From Crocinitomicaceae bacterium (GTDB lineage: Bacteria > Bacteroidota > Bacteroidia > Flavobacteriales_D > Crocinitomicaceae): a stretch of DNA of 9,665 bases. Position 1 is the stretch's first letter. Each line of letters starts with the position of its first letter. Made by a program: the position numbers and the translations under genes. Of the stretch, positions 1 through 7,238 are shown piece by piece. The notes under the pieces are model-generated. The model saw only the letters and a list, made by a program, of their open reading frames with translations, made no database searches and had not been told where the DNA came from. The stretch spans positions 1 to 9,665 of the forward strand of contig JAURHO010000059.1 in assembly GCA_030833265.1 (NCBI GenBank), given 5' to 3'.

Positions 1-1498
1 ATTCGCCCCGATAAGCATCCTTGGTCGAAATGATGCAGGCCTCCTGAATAGCCGGGTGCTTGAACATCAAAGCCTCCACCTCAGCAGGCCATACCTTGAA
101 GCCACTGGCATTGATCATTCGCTTCAAACGATCGGTCATGAAGAAGTAGCCCTCCTCATCAATCCGACCCATGTCACCCGATCGAAAAAACGACTTTCCT
201 TCATGTTCAAAAAATGCACTGGCTGTGGCCTCAGGGCGCTTCCAATAACCTTTGAAAACCTGAGGGCCACAAATCACAATTTCACCCGACTCGCCTTGGG
301 GAAGTTCTTGCAAAGTTTCAGGATCGACCACCCGCGCATCGACACTCATGAAAGGAATCCCCAAGCATTGTTTCTTGGGTGCATCGGGTGGATTGGTGTG
401 GGAAGGTGCTGCAGTTTCAGTCAAACCATAACCTTCGATGTATCTCAAATTAAATTGATCGAGAAGTCTTTGAGCCACAGCCTCAGGCATTGCGGCACCA
501 CCGCCACCAATGTTTTGCAAACTGCTCAAATCAAATTGCGCCAAATTAGGACTGCCCAGCAAATCGATCACCATGGTGGGGATGTTGGTCCAGTGAGAGA
601 TCTTCCATTTTGAAATTAAGCGACCCGCCAAATCACGATCCCATCGCGGCATAAGCACCAAGGTGGCGCCTAAAAACAAGGTGGCGTGCATCACACTCAC
701 CATGCCCGTGATATGAAACATGGGCACTACCCCCAAGCATTTATTTTCTGCAGTACCGTTAGACCAAAGCCCGCTTGAAATAGCGTTATGCATCACGGTG
801 CCATGCGTGTGCATACAACCTTTAGGCAAGCCAGTGGTACCACTGGTGTAGGGCAATACGGCCAGGTCTTCAGGTGTGGCGGTGACATCGGGCAAGCTGC
901 CTAGAGATTGAATGGCTTCAGCCCAAGCATGAACATGACCGACATCCAATTTGGGCAAAGTATGGGGAGTCAACATCCAACTGCGCCAAGCTTCTGGCAT
1001 TTCATCAGGGCCCGCAGTGTCAGCATCGAACACATCGGCAAACTGCGTGACCAATAAATGTTTCAAGCGCAGATCGGCTGGCAAGCTGTCGCTGGCAGCT
1101 GCTAACTCTTGCGCCAAATCTGCAGTGGTGACAGCCACCTTGGCATCTGGGTCTAGGATGTAATGCTTTAACTCCTCCATGCGGTTCATAGGGTTGACGG
1201 GTACGACAACTGCATCCAAACGCAAAATTGCAAAATGCGTGATGACCAACTGAGGGCAGTTTTGCATGTTCAGCACCACCCTGTCGCCTTTTTGGACACC
1301 CATCTTGAGGAGTGCTGCCGCAATGTGCTCCGCCGCCTTGAGCAGTTGCGCATAAGTCCAAGTTCGGCCCATGAAAACCAAGGCCTGTTTGTCGGGATAG
1401 CGCAGTGCACTGATTTGTAAATTAGCCCAAAGAGAGGTCCTTGGTGCGAAGAGCGCGTGAGGCAGTCTCTTGGGCCAAACAGCATGATGAACAGGCAT
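1..1498 (-). CDS. AMP-forming acyl-CoA ligase (long-chain fatty-acid-CoA ligase type), C-terminus cut by window edge
   Basis: The minus strand reads open from ATG at 1498 to the left edge, about 499 residues. Members are usually near 550, so roughly 50 are missing. The product belongs to the ANL superfamily, which activates a carboxylic acid with ATP to an acyl-adenylate and transfers it to CoA in the cytoplasm. Visible motifs are the P-loop YTSGTTGLPKG (217-227), GYGLTET (356-362), and the hinge block SGDMGR...TDRLKRMINASGFKVWP with D456 and R457. The C-terminal catalytic lysine region lies off the window. The start is fixed: an in-frame TGA abuts the ATG upstream, and GGAGA sits about 9 nt before it. 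Chain length cannot be read from the sequence. A fatty acid, an aryl acid or a related acid are all possible, with medium- to long-chain fatty acid most likely. It is divergent from the HTH-receiver gene. Confidence 0.93.
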   Translation of the reverse strand, partial: MPVHHAVWPKRLPHALFAPRTSLWANLQISALRYPDKQALVFMGRTWTYAQLLKAAEHIAAALLKMGVQKGDRVVLNMQNCPQLVITHFAILRLDAVVVPVNPMNRMEELKHYILDPDAKVAVTTADLAQELAAASDSLPADLRLKHLLVTQFADVFDADTAGPDEMPEAWRSWMLTPHTLPKLDVGHVHAWAEAIQSLGSLPDVTATPEDLAVLPYTSGTTGLPKGCMHTHGTVMHNAISSGLWSNGTAENKCLGVVPMFHITGMVSVMHATLFLGATLVLMPRWDRDLAGRLISKWKISHWTNIPTMVIDLLGSPNLAQFDLSSLQNIGGGGAAMPEAVAQRLLDQFNLRYIEGYGLTETAAPSHTNPPDAPKKQCLGIPFMSVDARVVDPETLQELPQGESGEIVICGPQVFKGYWKRPEATASAFFEHEGKSFFRSGDMGRIDEEGYFFMTDRLKRMINASGFKVWPAEVEALMFKHPAIQEACIISTKDAYRGE

Positions 1499-1581
1499 TC
1501 AGAGTGTCTCCAATTTAAAAAATAATGTCGCTGCCAAGTGGGCCTTCTAGGCGCCAGCTTTTTTCATACCCAATACTAATC

Positions 1582-1628
1582 GGGTCTGAGCTATCGGAAC
1601 ATCCCGATAGTCCCTAGGTGGAAGACCC
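1582..1628. promoter_or_regulatory. Nested inverted repeats in the divergent intergenic region (operator or structured leader)
   Basis: An inner perfect 7-bp inverted repeat, CTATCGG-AACATC-CCGATAG (1591-1610), sits inside an outer 6-bp repeat, GGGTCT (1582-1587) and AGACCC (1623-1628). It lies between the divergent ligase and regulator genes. The inner dyad has the size and spacing of an operator for a dimeric regulator. No poly-T follows on either strand, which argues against a terminator. Which regulator binds, if any, is not shown by the sequence. Confidence 0.5.
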
Positions 1629-1699
1629 TCAATGAAAGCATTTGTAACCTCTTTTCAACTTATAAAGGGTAAATTGAGGTTTTCAAATACAGGGCAACC

Positions 1700-2296
1700 A
1701 TGTCTCCACTGCCTACACCTGCCTGCTGCGGTACCAGCAAAGCAGCTCAATTGCTTCAACTATCCGTGGGCACCATTCAAAACCTGGTTGACAAGCAAGT
1801 TTTAAAGGCTTGGTTCACCCAAGGAGGCCACCGCCGAATATCCATTGAATCCATTCTTCAGTACCAAGCCCAGCAACAAAAACTGCCAGCTCTCTCCCGC
1901 ATCATTGATAACCGGCTTCGCGTCATGGTGATCGACGACGACGCAGTCTCAAGGCACCTTCTTCAAGATGCCTGCCTTTCTGCAAACCAACACATCGAAT
2001 GCTGCGCAATGGCCTCGGGCATAGAGGCTCTTCTCTCATTGCCTAGCTTCCAACCCAAAGTCATCATCTTAGACCTCCTCATGCCAGAAGTTGATGGGTG
2101 GGAGTTTGTCAAAAGGGTTAAACAAAAAGAAGGGCTCAACCAACTGCATGTCATCACTGTATCGACTTTGACGACTGCCGAGTTGCAAGAAAGAGGAGGG
2201 CCACCCGAAGGCTCGCAATTTATGCTCAAGCCAGTGGATTTAGGATGGCTGAAGGGGTATCTGCTGGGTTTGATGGCACCTCAAGCTTGGATTTAG
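1700..2296 (+). CDS. Response regulator: N-terminal excisionase/MerR-like HTH fused to a receiver domain
   Basis: This 198-residue protein has two parts. Residues about 10-56 (TSKAAQLLQLSVGTIQNLVD...GGHRRISIESI) match the short winged-HTH of the excisionase/MerR type, including the GGHRRI wing. Residues about 73-192 form a CheY-like receiver: acidic pair D80/D81 after VMVI, phospho-acceptor D125 in ILDLLMPEVDGWEF, S155/T156 after VITV, and K177 in LKPVD. It is therefore likely a phosphorylation-controlled DNA-binding protein, with the DNA-binding domain in front of the receiver instead of behind it as in OmpR or NarL types. No histidine kinase is nearby, so the partner is unknown. ATG at 1700 has only a weak upstream AGGG. 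The adjacent inverted repeats are a candidate target, which is inference. Confidence 0.88.
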   Translation: MSPLPTPACCGTSKAAQLLQLSVGTIQNLVDKQVLKAWFTQGGHRRISIESILQYQAQQQKLPALSRIIDNRLRVMVIDDDAVSRHLLQDACLSANQHIECCAMASGIEALLSLPSFQPKVIILDLLMPEVDGWEFVKRVKQKEGLNQLHVITVSTLTTAELQERGGPPEGSQFMLKPVDLGWLKGYLLGLMAPQAWI

Positions 2297-2326
2297 AACT
2301 GCCCAATTACCAAATGGTGTACATCT

Positions 2327-2839
2327 CTACTGAGAAAACCGATACTTCAACTGAAAACTCACTGCACCATAAAGTCTGTCCTTCATGGGCGGCACAAAAG
2401 TAACGTTCAGTCCAAGCCTACGACCCTCCCAAGTAGCAACCGGTAACACAGCTGGAAACCATCCACCATTGAATGCTTTCGGGTAGCCATTGAAAGCACC
2501 TCCCACCACACCAAGCTTGATATCGCCTATGTGCCAGGGCTGGTAGTAAGCACCTAAATAATTTGAATGTGCGTCGTCACTGTTGATGAACCGTCCAGCT
2601 GTAATACGCCATTCATGGTCGAGTGAGTACTCAATGCCCAAACCAGGGTTTGCGTTACGCAAACCTTTGTTAGTGTCGAAATGAGCGGAGTAAAAACCAG
2701 CGTTGACCCAAACCTTGGCGAGGTCGAACTCTGCATTAACAGCAAAGCTGATCAGCAACGCTAACAGGCCACCCCAATAGCGACATGAGAATTTCGGAGA
2801 GTTTATTTGGGTCATAAGCACCTTAACCAAGTTGACCAT
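2327..2839 (-). CDS. Small exported protein, probably an outer-membrane beta-barrel; function unknown
   Basis: The product is about 170 residues. The N-terminus has a signal peptide: basic residues, hydrophobic core WGGLLALLISFAV, likely cleavage after VNA (residue 36 from this start). The mature part is rich in aromatic and glycine residues with alternating hydrophobicity (GLGIEYSLDHEWRITAGRF, GAYYQPWHIGDIKLGVVGG), and ends LKYRFSQ, close to the aromatic end of outer-membrane proteins. I infer a small barrel, perhaps of the lipid-A-modifying (PagP-like) size class, but I see no catalytic residues that prove an enzyme. Three starts compete: GTG at 2845, ATG at 2839 preceded by a G-rich tract, and ATG at 2815 preceded by AAGG, which would give a more usual 28-residue signal. 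It converges on the HTH-receiver gene with a 30-bp gap. Confidence 0.75.
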   Translation of the reverse strand: MVNLVKVLMTQINSPKFSCRYWGGLLALLISFAVNAEFDLAKVWVNAGFYSAHFDTNKGLRNANPGLGIEYSLDHEWRITAGRFINSDDAHSNYLGAYYQPWHIGDIKLGVVGGAFNGYPKAFNGGWFPAVLPVATWEGRRLGLNVTFVPPMKDRLYGAVSFQLKYRFSQ

Positions 2840-2887
2840 CTTCACCCCCCACTTACAAATGACATCATTTGCACAGTTTATTGCAAT

Positions 2888-2912
2888 CGAGCACGGAAGT
2901 GCTTGTTTTTTC
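2888..2912 (+). terminator. Intrinsic terminator on the plus strand without an obvious upstream gene
   Basis: CGAGCAC-GGAA-GTGCTTG forms a 7-bp stem with one G-U pair and a GGAA tetraloop. Six T (2906-2911) follow at once. On the plus strand this is a textbook intrinsic terminator. The nearest plus-strand gene upstream ends at 2296, with an opposing gene between. It may stop read-through from 2296, end an antisense or small RNA, or shield the glycan genes from upstream transcription. Confidence 0.65.
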
Positions 2913-3041
2913 TTAGAAATAATGATCCCAAAGAAACGGGGCGAAAAAAATTATTAAAAGGCTTGTGATTTCATACAATTGCCCGTCGGAAGAGAGAACT
3001 TAACTTTTCCAAGCAACCGTGGCAAGCCAGATGACTACGAT

Positions 3042-4148
3042 ATGAAAAAAATTGTTAAAAAATTATTAGTGAACTCAAAAGGAACGCCTAGATCACTGGT
3101 CAAGTTTTTATTGTTCGATGAACTTTCAAAATGCAGATCATTTTTTGAGTTTGCCGTGTATGGCTCGGATAATTTAGTTCGTTCGCCTTTAAGAAAATGG
3201 GTCATGCTGGAAACCCAAAACCCAACAATCCATGCCCTGAATAAATGGCCAGATGAACGTCGACTAATTATCGATCGTGGCGACCTAGAGAATGTCAAGA
3301 ACATATCAATTGTTTCAAATAAGCAAACTTTATTTTTGGCTGAGTTGCTGAAGAGACATCTGAACAGCTTTGGATTTTTTGCGACCATAGATTCAAAGTA
3401 TTCAACCGAAACTCTTTCAGATTTATATTTGGTTATTTGTCCGCAAGCATTTGAAGAACTGCCGCCACCAAACAAGCGAATTGTGTATCAAATGGAGCAA
3501 TCCATCAGCCCAAGATGGTTTACAAGAGAGTACATCAATGTTCTTTACAACTCCCTTGCTATTTTTGATTATGCAAAATGTAATAAGGAATTTTTGATCA
3601 GCAAAAAAATACCTGAAAATCAGATATTTTACGTACCTCTGGCACCATCCAATAAATCGAACAACACGGAAAGTGAGATTGGATTTTTGAACCCAATCCA
3701 CAAAGTAAGTGATGTATTGTTCTATGGCGATTTAAAAAATAAAAGAAGGCAGAAATATCTTAAGGAATTGAAGAGGCACTTTAATATTCGTGTAGAAACC
3801 AATTTGTTTGGGGCTGCGTTGCACGAGGCAATCGCGCAAACCAAAGTGGTTGTGAACATTCATTATTACGAAGGCGCCATACTTGAGTCCACTCGAGTTT
3901 GTGAATGTCTGTCTCTTGGCGCCACCGTGGTTTCAGAGATGTCATCCAATCAAGGAGAGCACTTAGACTGGGAGGACATGGTCACATTCACTCCAGTCGG
4001 TGACATACAGGCCATGATTGAAGCAATACGTGACTGTCTGAAGGAAGGCATTCATCTTCAAAGTAATTCAGAAAATTCAGAGTTTCAAATGAGAGTTAAA
4101 TTGCTCGAAGCATTTAGAAGTCTGAATATGAAGCCATCGAAGATTTGA
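3042..4148 (+). CDS. Putative GT-B-fold glycosyltransferase (glycan gene cluster)
   Basis: From ATG at 3042 the product is 368 residues. An upstream in-frame TTG at 2979 would add 21 residues that look non-coding, so I prefer the ATG, although its ribosome binding site is weak. The C-terminal half carries a pattern seen in GT-B glycosyltransferases: a fresh strand DVLFYGDLKNKRR, then VVVNIHYYEGAILESTRVCECLSLGATVVSE, with E277/E282/E288 spaced as in the acidic donor-site region, followed by a region typical of the final helices. The middle holds YQMEQ (149-153), resembling a motif in bacterial surface-glycan transferases. There is no signal peptide or membrane helix, so it is probably cytosolic or peripheral. 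Donor and acceptor are unknown. The gene is AT-rich compared with the left block, and two glycan-type genes follow. Confidence 0.72.
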   Translation: MKKIVKKLLVNSKGTPRSLVKFLLFDELSKCRSFFEFAVYGSDNLVRSPLRKWVMLETQNPTIHALNKWPDERRLIIDRGDLENVKNISIVSNKQTLFLAELLKRHLNSFGFFATIDSKYSTETLSDLYLVICPQAFEELPPPNKRIVYQMEQSISPRWFTREYINVLYNSLAIFDYAKCNKEFLISKKIPENQIFYVPLAPSNKSNNTESEIGFLNPIHKVSDVLFYGDLKNKRRQKYLKELKRHFNIRVETNLFGAALHEAIAQTKVVVNIHYYEGAILESTRVCECLSLGATVVSEMSSNQGEHLDWEDMVTFTPVGDIQAMIEAIRDCLKEGIHLQSNSENSEFQMRVKLLEAFRSLNMKPSKI

Positions 4149-4217
4149 GTTGACGGTATTTGAGCGATTTCACTTGGTAATCCTTCCCTTTTGGATTAGA
4201 CATTTTCTGTGTCCTAA

Positions 4218-4246
4218 TTCAGACGCACTTACATGACATCTATAAT
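4218..4246 (+). promoter_or_regulatory. Sigma-70-type promoter for the methyltransferase-acyltransferase unit
   Basis: A perfect TATAAT at 4241-4246 lies 17 bp after TTCAGA (4218-4223), which matches the -35 consensus at four of six bases. Transcription would start about 7 bp downstream, leaving a leader of about 30 nt before ATG 4283. A weak dyad, TAATCC/GGATTA (4178-4198), lies upstream between this promoter and the glycosyltransferase gene. Confidence 0.6.
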
Positions 4247-4282
4247 TAAAAATCTTAATACCCATTTAAATTCTGGATTGCC

Positions 4283-4873
4283 ATGAAAAAACACTTAGAT
4301 TTGGGTTGTGGTTTAAAGCCTCGAAATCCCTACTCAGCACAATTTACTTACGGGTGTGACATTCGCAAAATTGACATAAGTGTTGAAGAGTTAGGATTTG
4401 TTTACAAAAATGTGAATTTAGTGATTGACCCTATTCCATTTCCTGATAACTATTTTGATTCCGTGTCTGCATATGACTTCCTAGAGCACATACCACGCCA
4501 AATTATTTTGCCCAATGGTCAGGCCTGTAACCCGTTTATCAATCTCATGAGTGAAATACATCGTGTCCTTATTCCTGGGGGGCGCTTCTTGGCTTTTACG
4601 CCAGCCTTTCCTTATCCTGAGGCTTTTACAGATCCGACGCACGTCAATTTCATTACCGAAGAGACCCATCAATACTTTATTGGCGAGCATCCAAGTGCCG
4701 CCATGTATGGTTTTAAAGGCGCATTTGACATAGTGCAGGTAAGGCGAGATGCCCCCACAAATGCTTACAAGCTCAATCAGCCAAATTGGCGGAAAGCGCT
4801 CCGACGAATTCACAGGAAAATTTTTACCAGCGGACTTCCACACATACTGTGGGAATTAACTGCAAAAAAATGA
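4283..4873 (+). CDS. Class I SAM-dependent methyltransferase
   Basis: The product is 196 residues, with motif I LDLGCG at 5-10 (SAM binding), an acidic residue D26 after strand 2 (YGCDI), DPIPFPDNYFDSVSAYDFLEHIPR at about 49-72, and LIPGGRFLAFTP as the post-IV strand and turn. This is the compact Methyltransf_11-type fold. It is soluble, with no signal or membrane segment. From its place between a glycosyltransferase and an O-acyltransferase I infer that it methylates a sugar or a precursor of a surface glycan, but the substrate is not visible. The ATG is directly followed by MKKHLDLGCG, so the N-terminus is as short as the fold allows. It has its own promoter and lies 31 bp before the acyltransferase, so the two are likely co-transcribed. 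Confidence 0.88.
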   Translation: MKKHLDLGCGLKPRNPYSAQFTYGCDIRKIDISVEELGFVYKNVNLVIDPIPFPDNYFDSVSAYDFLEHIPRQIILPNGQACNPFINLMSEIHRVLIPGGRFLAFTPAFPYPEAFTDPTHVNFITEETHQYFIGEHPSAAMYGFKGAFDIVQVRRDAPTNAYKLNQPNWRKALRRIHRKIFTSGLPHILWELTAKK

Positions 4874-4904
4874 TGCACTTGGGCAAGCTGCATTCAAAAC
4901 TTTG

Positions 4905-6989
4905 ATGACACCTCCAACAACCCAACTTTTACATCCTAAGTATCGCCCAGATATTGATGGCTTAAGAGCCATTGCTGTGATGTCAGTTGTTTTCTTCCAC
5001 GCATTTCCAACCTCATTAAAAGGTGGCTTTACGGGGGTTGACGTCTTTTTTGTTATCTCTGGTTTTTTGATATCAACAATTATTTTTCAGAATCTGTATC
5101 AGGGGACATTCAGTTTTTCTGAGTTCTACATTAGGCGTGTAAAAAGAATTTTTCCTGCACTTGGCCTTGTGCTGTTTTTTTGTTTGCTGTTTGCTTCGTT
5201 TTCATTGCTTCCCGATGAGTTGAATCAATTGGGCAAGCACGTATTTGCTGGTGCTGGCTTTGCTTCTAATTTTTTACTATGGAGTGAATCGGGTTATTTT
5301 GATAATTCAGCAGAAACTAAGCCGCTATTACATCTTTGGAGCTTAGGAATAGAGGAGCAGTTTTATATTATTTGGCCTTTATTACTTTGGGCCGCTTGGA
5401 AGATTCGGCTTAATTTATTTGTTCTTACTGTTTTTCTTCTTTGTAGCTCTCTGGTAATTAACATTTGGTTGGTTTATCAAGATCCTATCGCTACTTTTTA
5501 CTCGCCACTGACAAGGTTTTGGGAGTTACTTTGTGGTGCTTTACTGGCTTGGGTTTCACTTCAACATTCGAACTCTAATTTTTCAGATTTATTTAAAACA
5601 CAGGGCGGTGCGATATTGCCTTGGCTTGCTGATCCTAAAAATAAATTAGTGATCTCCAACTTATGCGCCTTGATTGGAATCGCATTGTTAATATTCGGGT
5701 TTTTCTTCGTAAACAAAGAATTGAGCTTTCCGGGTTATTGGGCATTGGTGCCGGTTATTGGCACTGTTTTAATTATTTCGAGCGGGCCTCAAGCCTGGAT
5801 AAACCGCAAAATCTTATCTCACAAGGTTTTAGTTTGGATAGGCTTGATTAGCTTTCCTTTGTACTTGTGGCATTGGCCAATACTTTCTTTTTTGCGGATC
5901 GTTTATTTTGAAACTCCGCCATTGAAGTTTAGACTTTTCGCGGTGATAGCTTCCATCCTACTGGCTTGGATAACAATGAAATTCATTGAGAAGCCGTTAA
6001 GATTCGGCACTAAAAATCCAACGTTGAAGCTTGGTGTATTGATATCATCACTTGTTGTGTTGGCGCTGTCTGGAATCATTGTAAATAACACTAACTTTTC
6101 TGATTCTCATTCACTCGATAAGTTAAGCGTCAAAAGGAGGGGCGAGCACGCCATAGGTTCTTCCCTTGCATGGTATCAAGGTAAAGAGGATTGGCTTTTT
6201 TTGGGCAATGCCCACGACAATATTGTCGCCAAGCTTAAGCTGGCAATAAAGCCTAGTGAGGCCCAACTTAATGAAGTTAAAGAGAGTTTTTCTAAGTTCT
6301 CTGAAGCTGGCGCTAAATTTGGCATTCCAACGGTTTTAATTATTGGTCCAAACAAGTCAAGTATCTATCCAGAGTATTTACCAGATGGACTGATTCCATC
6401 AGAAATTAAGTACAGTAGTTTATTTTTAAATATGCTGAGAGGACTTCCCAGTCTCATTGTTTATGATCCGACCGCTGACTTAGTTGAAGCAAAAAGAACG
6501 GAAGGAATCCTCTACTGGAAGACAGACACACATTGGAATCACAAGGGTGCTTATTTGGCATATGCTGGTTTTTCTAAACAACTCAAGCTACCGATTCCAG
6601 ATGTTGATTTTAAGCAAGGCTCAACTTACAGTGGGCATTTGCTTGAGACTGCTAAATTAAAAGATTTTCAACTTCACAATGAAGACAACTGGGATGTTGT
6701 TTGGAAAGAAAAACCTGAATGGACAGAACAAGAGATTCCAAATGAGAAAAAAACTACTTTTGGCGCCTCTTCTATAGTTACCAATGAAAATTCACTGACC
6801 AAACGGTATGTTTGGGTCGTTGGCGACTCTTTTACGCCAGGCTTAAAACCTTACTTCAATGCAAGTTTCAGGGAGGTTCGTTACATTGGACATTGGGTGC
6901 AAAAGCTCAAAGATTTGCCAGGCGAACTGAATAAAGCAGATAGAAAGCCTGATTTAATCGTTGTCGTTAGAGTTGAACGATCTTTCTAA
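4905..6989 (+). CDS. Membrane O-acyltransferase (acyltransferase-3/OafA type) with C-terminal AlgX/AlgJ-like SGNH domain
   Basis: The product is 694 residues from ATG 4905; a TTG one codon earlier is possible. Residues about 10-370 form the multi-span AT3 domain: YRPDIDGLRAIAVMSVVFFH with the conserved R and H32, then GVDVFFVISGFLIS, FYIRRVKRIFPAL, LWSLGIEEQFYIIWPLL and SFPLYLWHWPILSFLR. A further hydrophobic segment (about 374-392) leads to a C-terminal domain outside the membrane. There YWKTDTHWNHKGAY supplies D541 and H543 and VVGDSF supplies S642, the Ser/Asp/His set of AlgX/AlgJ-like SGNH acetyltransferases. In this class the membrane part passes an acetyl group across the inner membrane and the SGNH part places it on a polysaccharide. 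All key residues are present and the length is usual, so it appears functional. The glycan acetylated is unknown. Confidence 0.92.
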   Translation: MTPPTTQLLHPKYRPDIDGLRAIAVMSVVFFHAFPTSLKGGFTGVDVFFVISGFLISTIIFQNLYQGTFSFSEFYIRRVKRIFPALGLVLFFCLLFASFSLLPDELNQLGKHVFAGAGFASNFLLWSESGYFDNSAETKPLLHLWSLGIEEQFYIIWPLLLWAAWKIRLNLFVLTVFLLCSSLVINIWLVYQDPIATFYSPLTRFWELLCGALLAWVSLQHSNSNFSDLFKTQGGAILPWLADPKNKLVISNLCALIGIALLIFGFFFVNKELSFPGYWALVPVIGTVLIISSGPQAWINRKILSHKVLVWIGLISFPLYLWHWPILSFLRIVYFETPPLKFRLFAVIASILLAWITMKFIEKPLRFGTKNPTLKLGVLISSLVVLALSGIIVNNTNFSDSHSLDKLSVKRRGEHAIGSSLAWYQGKEDWLFLGNAHDNIVAKLKLAIKPSEAQLNEVKESFSKFSEAGAKFGIPTVLIIGPNKSSIYPEYLPDGLIPSEIKYSSLFLNMLRGLPSLIVYDPTADLVEAKRTEGILYWKTDTHWNHKGAYLAYAGFSKQLKLPIPDVDFKQGSTYSGHLLETAKLKDFQLHNEDNWDVVWKEKPEWTEQEIPNEKKTTFGASSIVTNENSLTKRYVWVVGDSFTPGLKPYFNASFREVRYIGHWVQKLKDLPGELNKADRKPDLIVVVRVERSF

Positions 6990-7024
6990 AGATGGGGATG
7001 TTATCAAATTCCATTTGCACAACC

Positions 7025-7080
7025 GCTACCACCATAGGCACAACAACCAATAATTGTTGAATGGTAGATTGGTGTGTAGC
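7025..7080. repeat. Long imperfect hairpin downstream of the acyltransferase gene
   Basis: GCTACCACCA (7025-7034) pairs with TGGTG-T-GTAGC (7070-7080), ten base pairs with one bulged T. Inside it CAACAA (7041-7046) pairs with TTGTTG (7054-7059) over a 7-nt loop. It lies 35 bp after the acyltransferase stop and just left of the tRNA terminator. It may help end the glycan transcript or be a remnant of an earlier insertion. No poly-T follows on the plus strand. Confidence 0.4.
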
Positions 7081-7101
7081 AAAAAAAGCGCCCAAAGGCG
7101 C
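7081..7101 (-). terminator. Intrinsic terminator on the minus strand, probably the native tRNA-Asp terminator
   Basis: Read on the minus strand, GCGCC-TTTG-GGCGC is followed directly by seven T (plus-strand A run at 7081-7087). It lies 16 bp beyond the tRNA-Asp 3' end on the same strand, the usual distance for a tRNA terminator. On the plus strand the same stem is followed only by ATCTTT, so it may also act weakly on the acyltransferase transcript. Confidence 0.75.
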
Positions 7102-7117
7102 ATCTTTATAAGCTTAA

Positions 7118-7136
7118 TGGCGGAGTGGACGTCCGC
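7118..7136 (-). other. Attachment site: 3' end of tRNA-Asp plus recombinase core (element end)
   Basis: On the minus strand 7131 to 7118 reads CGTCCACTCCGCCA, the 3' end of a bacterial tRNA-Asp (acceptor strand CCACTCC, discriminator G, CCA). From memory, the E. coli tRNA-Asp end differs only in the acceptor bases. Beyond 7131 the sequence stops matching a T arm, so only a fragment is present. GCGGA (7120-7124) and TCCGC (7132-7136) are inverted around a 7-bp centre GTGGACG (7125-7131), the shape of a tyrosine-recombinase core. The match to tRNA ends exactly at the end of that centre. The element should extend to the right, with an intact tRNA-Asp at its other end. Confidence 0.7.
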
Positions 7137-7238
7137 TAAATATATACAAACCTGTATTTCTATGCAATTTTAAGTTATTGATTTTATTAAATAAATTAAA
7201 TTAATATTTACAGAATCGTACAAGTTGTTACACAATAA

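Noticed and set aside
56..613. Long plus-strand open frame of 185 codons
   Set aside because: It lies antisense to the acyl-CoA ligase, whose minus-strand frame shows all family motifs over the same bases. The plus-strand product resembles nothing and is a shadow.
1531..1565. Possible plus-strand terminator (GCCT-TCT-AGGC, CAGC and six T)
   Set aside because: The stem is only about 4 bp before mismatches, and no plus-strand gene lies upstream. It sits in the 5' leader of the divergent ligase gene.
6993..7061. Small plus-strand frame of 22 codons after the acyltransferase (rich in threonine)
   Set aside because: It has no ribosome binding site, a low-complexity product, and overlaps the hairpin at 7025-7080. 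It is better explained as non-coding.
7118..7136. A complete tRNA gene at the att site
   Set aside because: Only the last 14 bases match. No T arm, anticodon arm or D arm follows on the minus strand, so it is a fragment.
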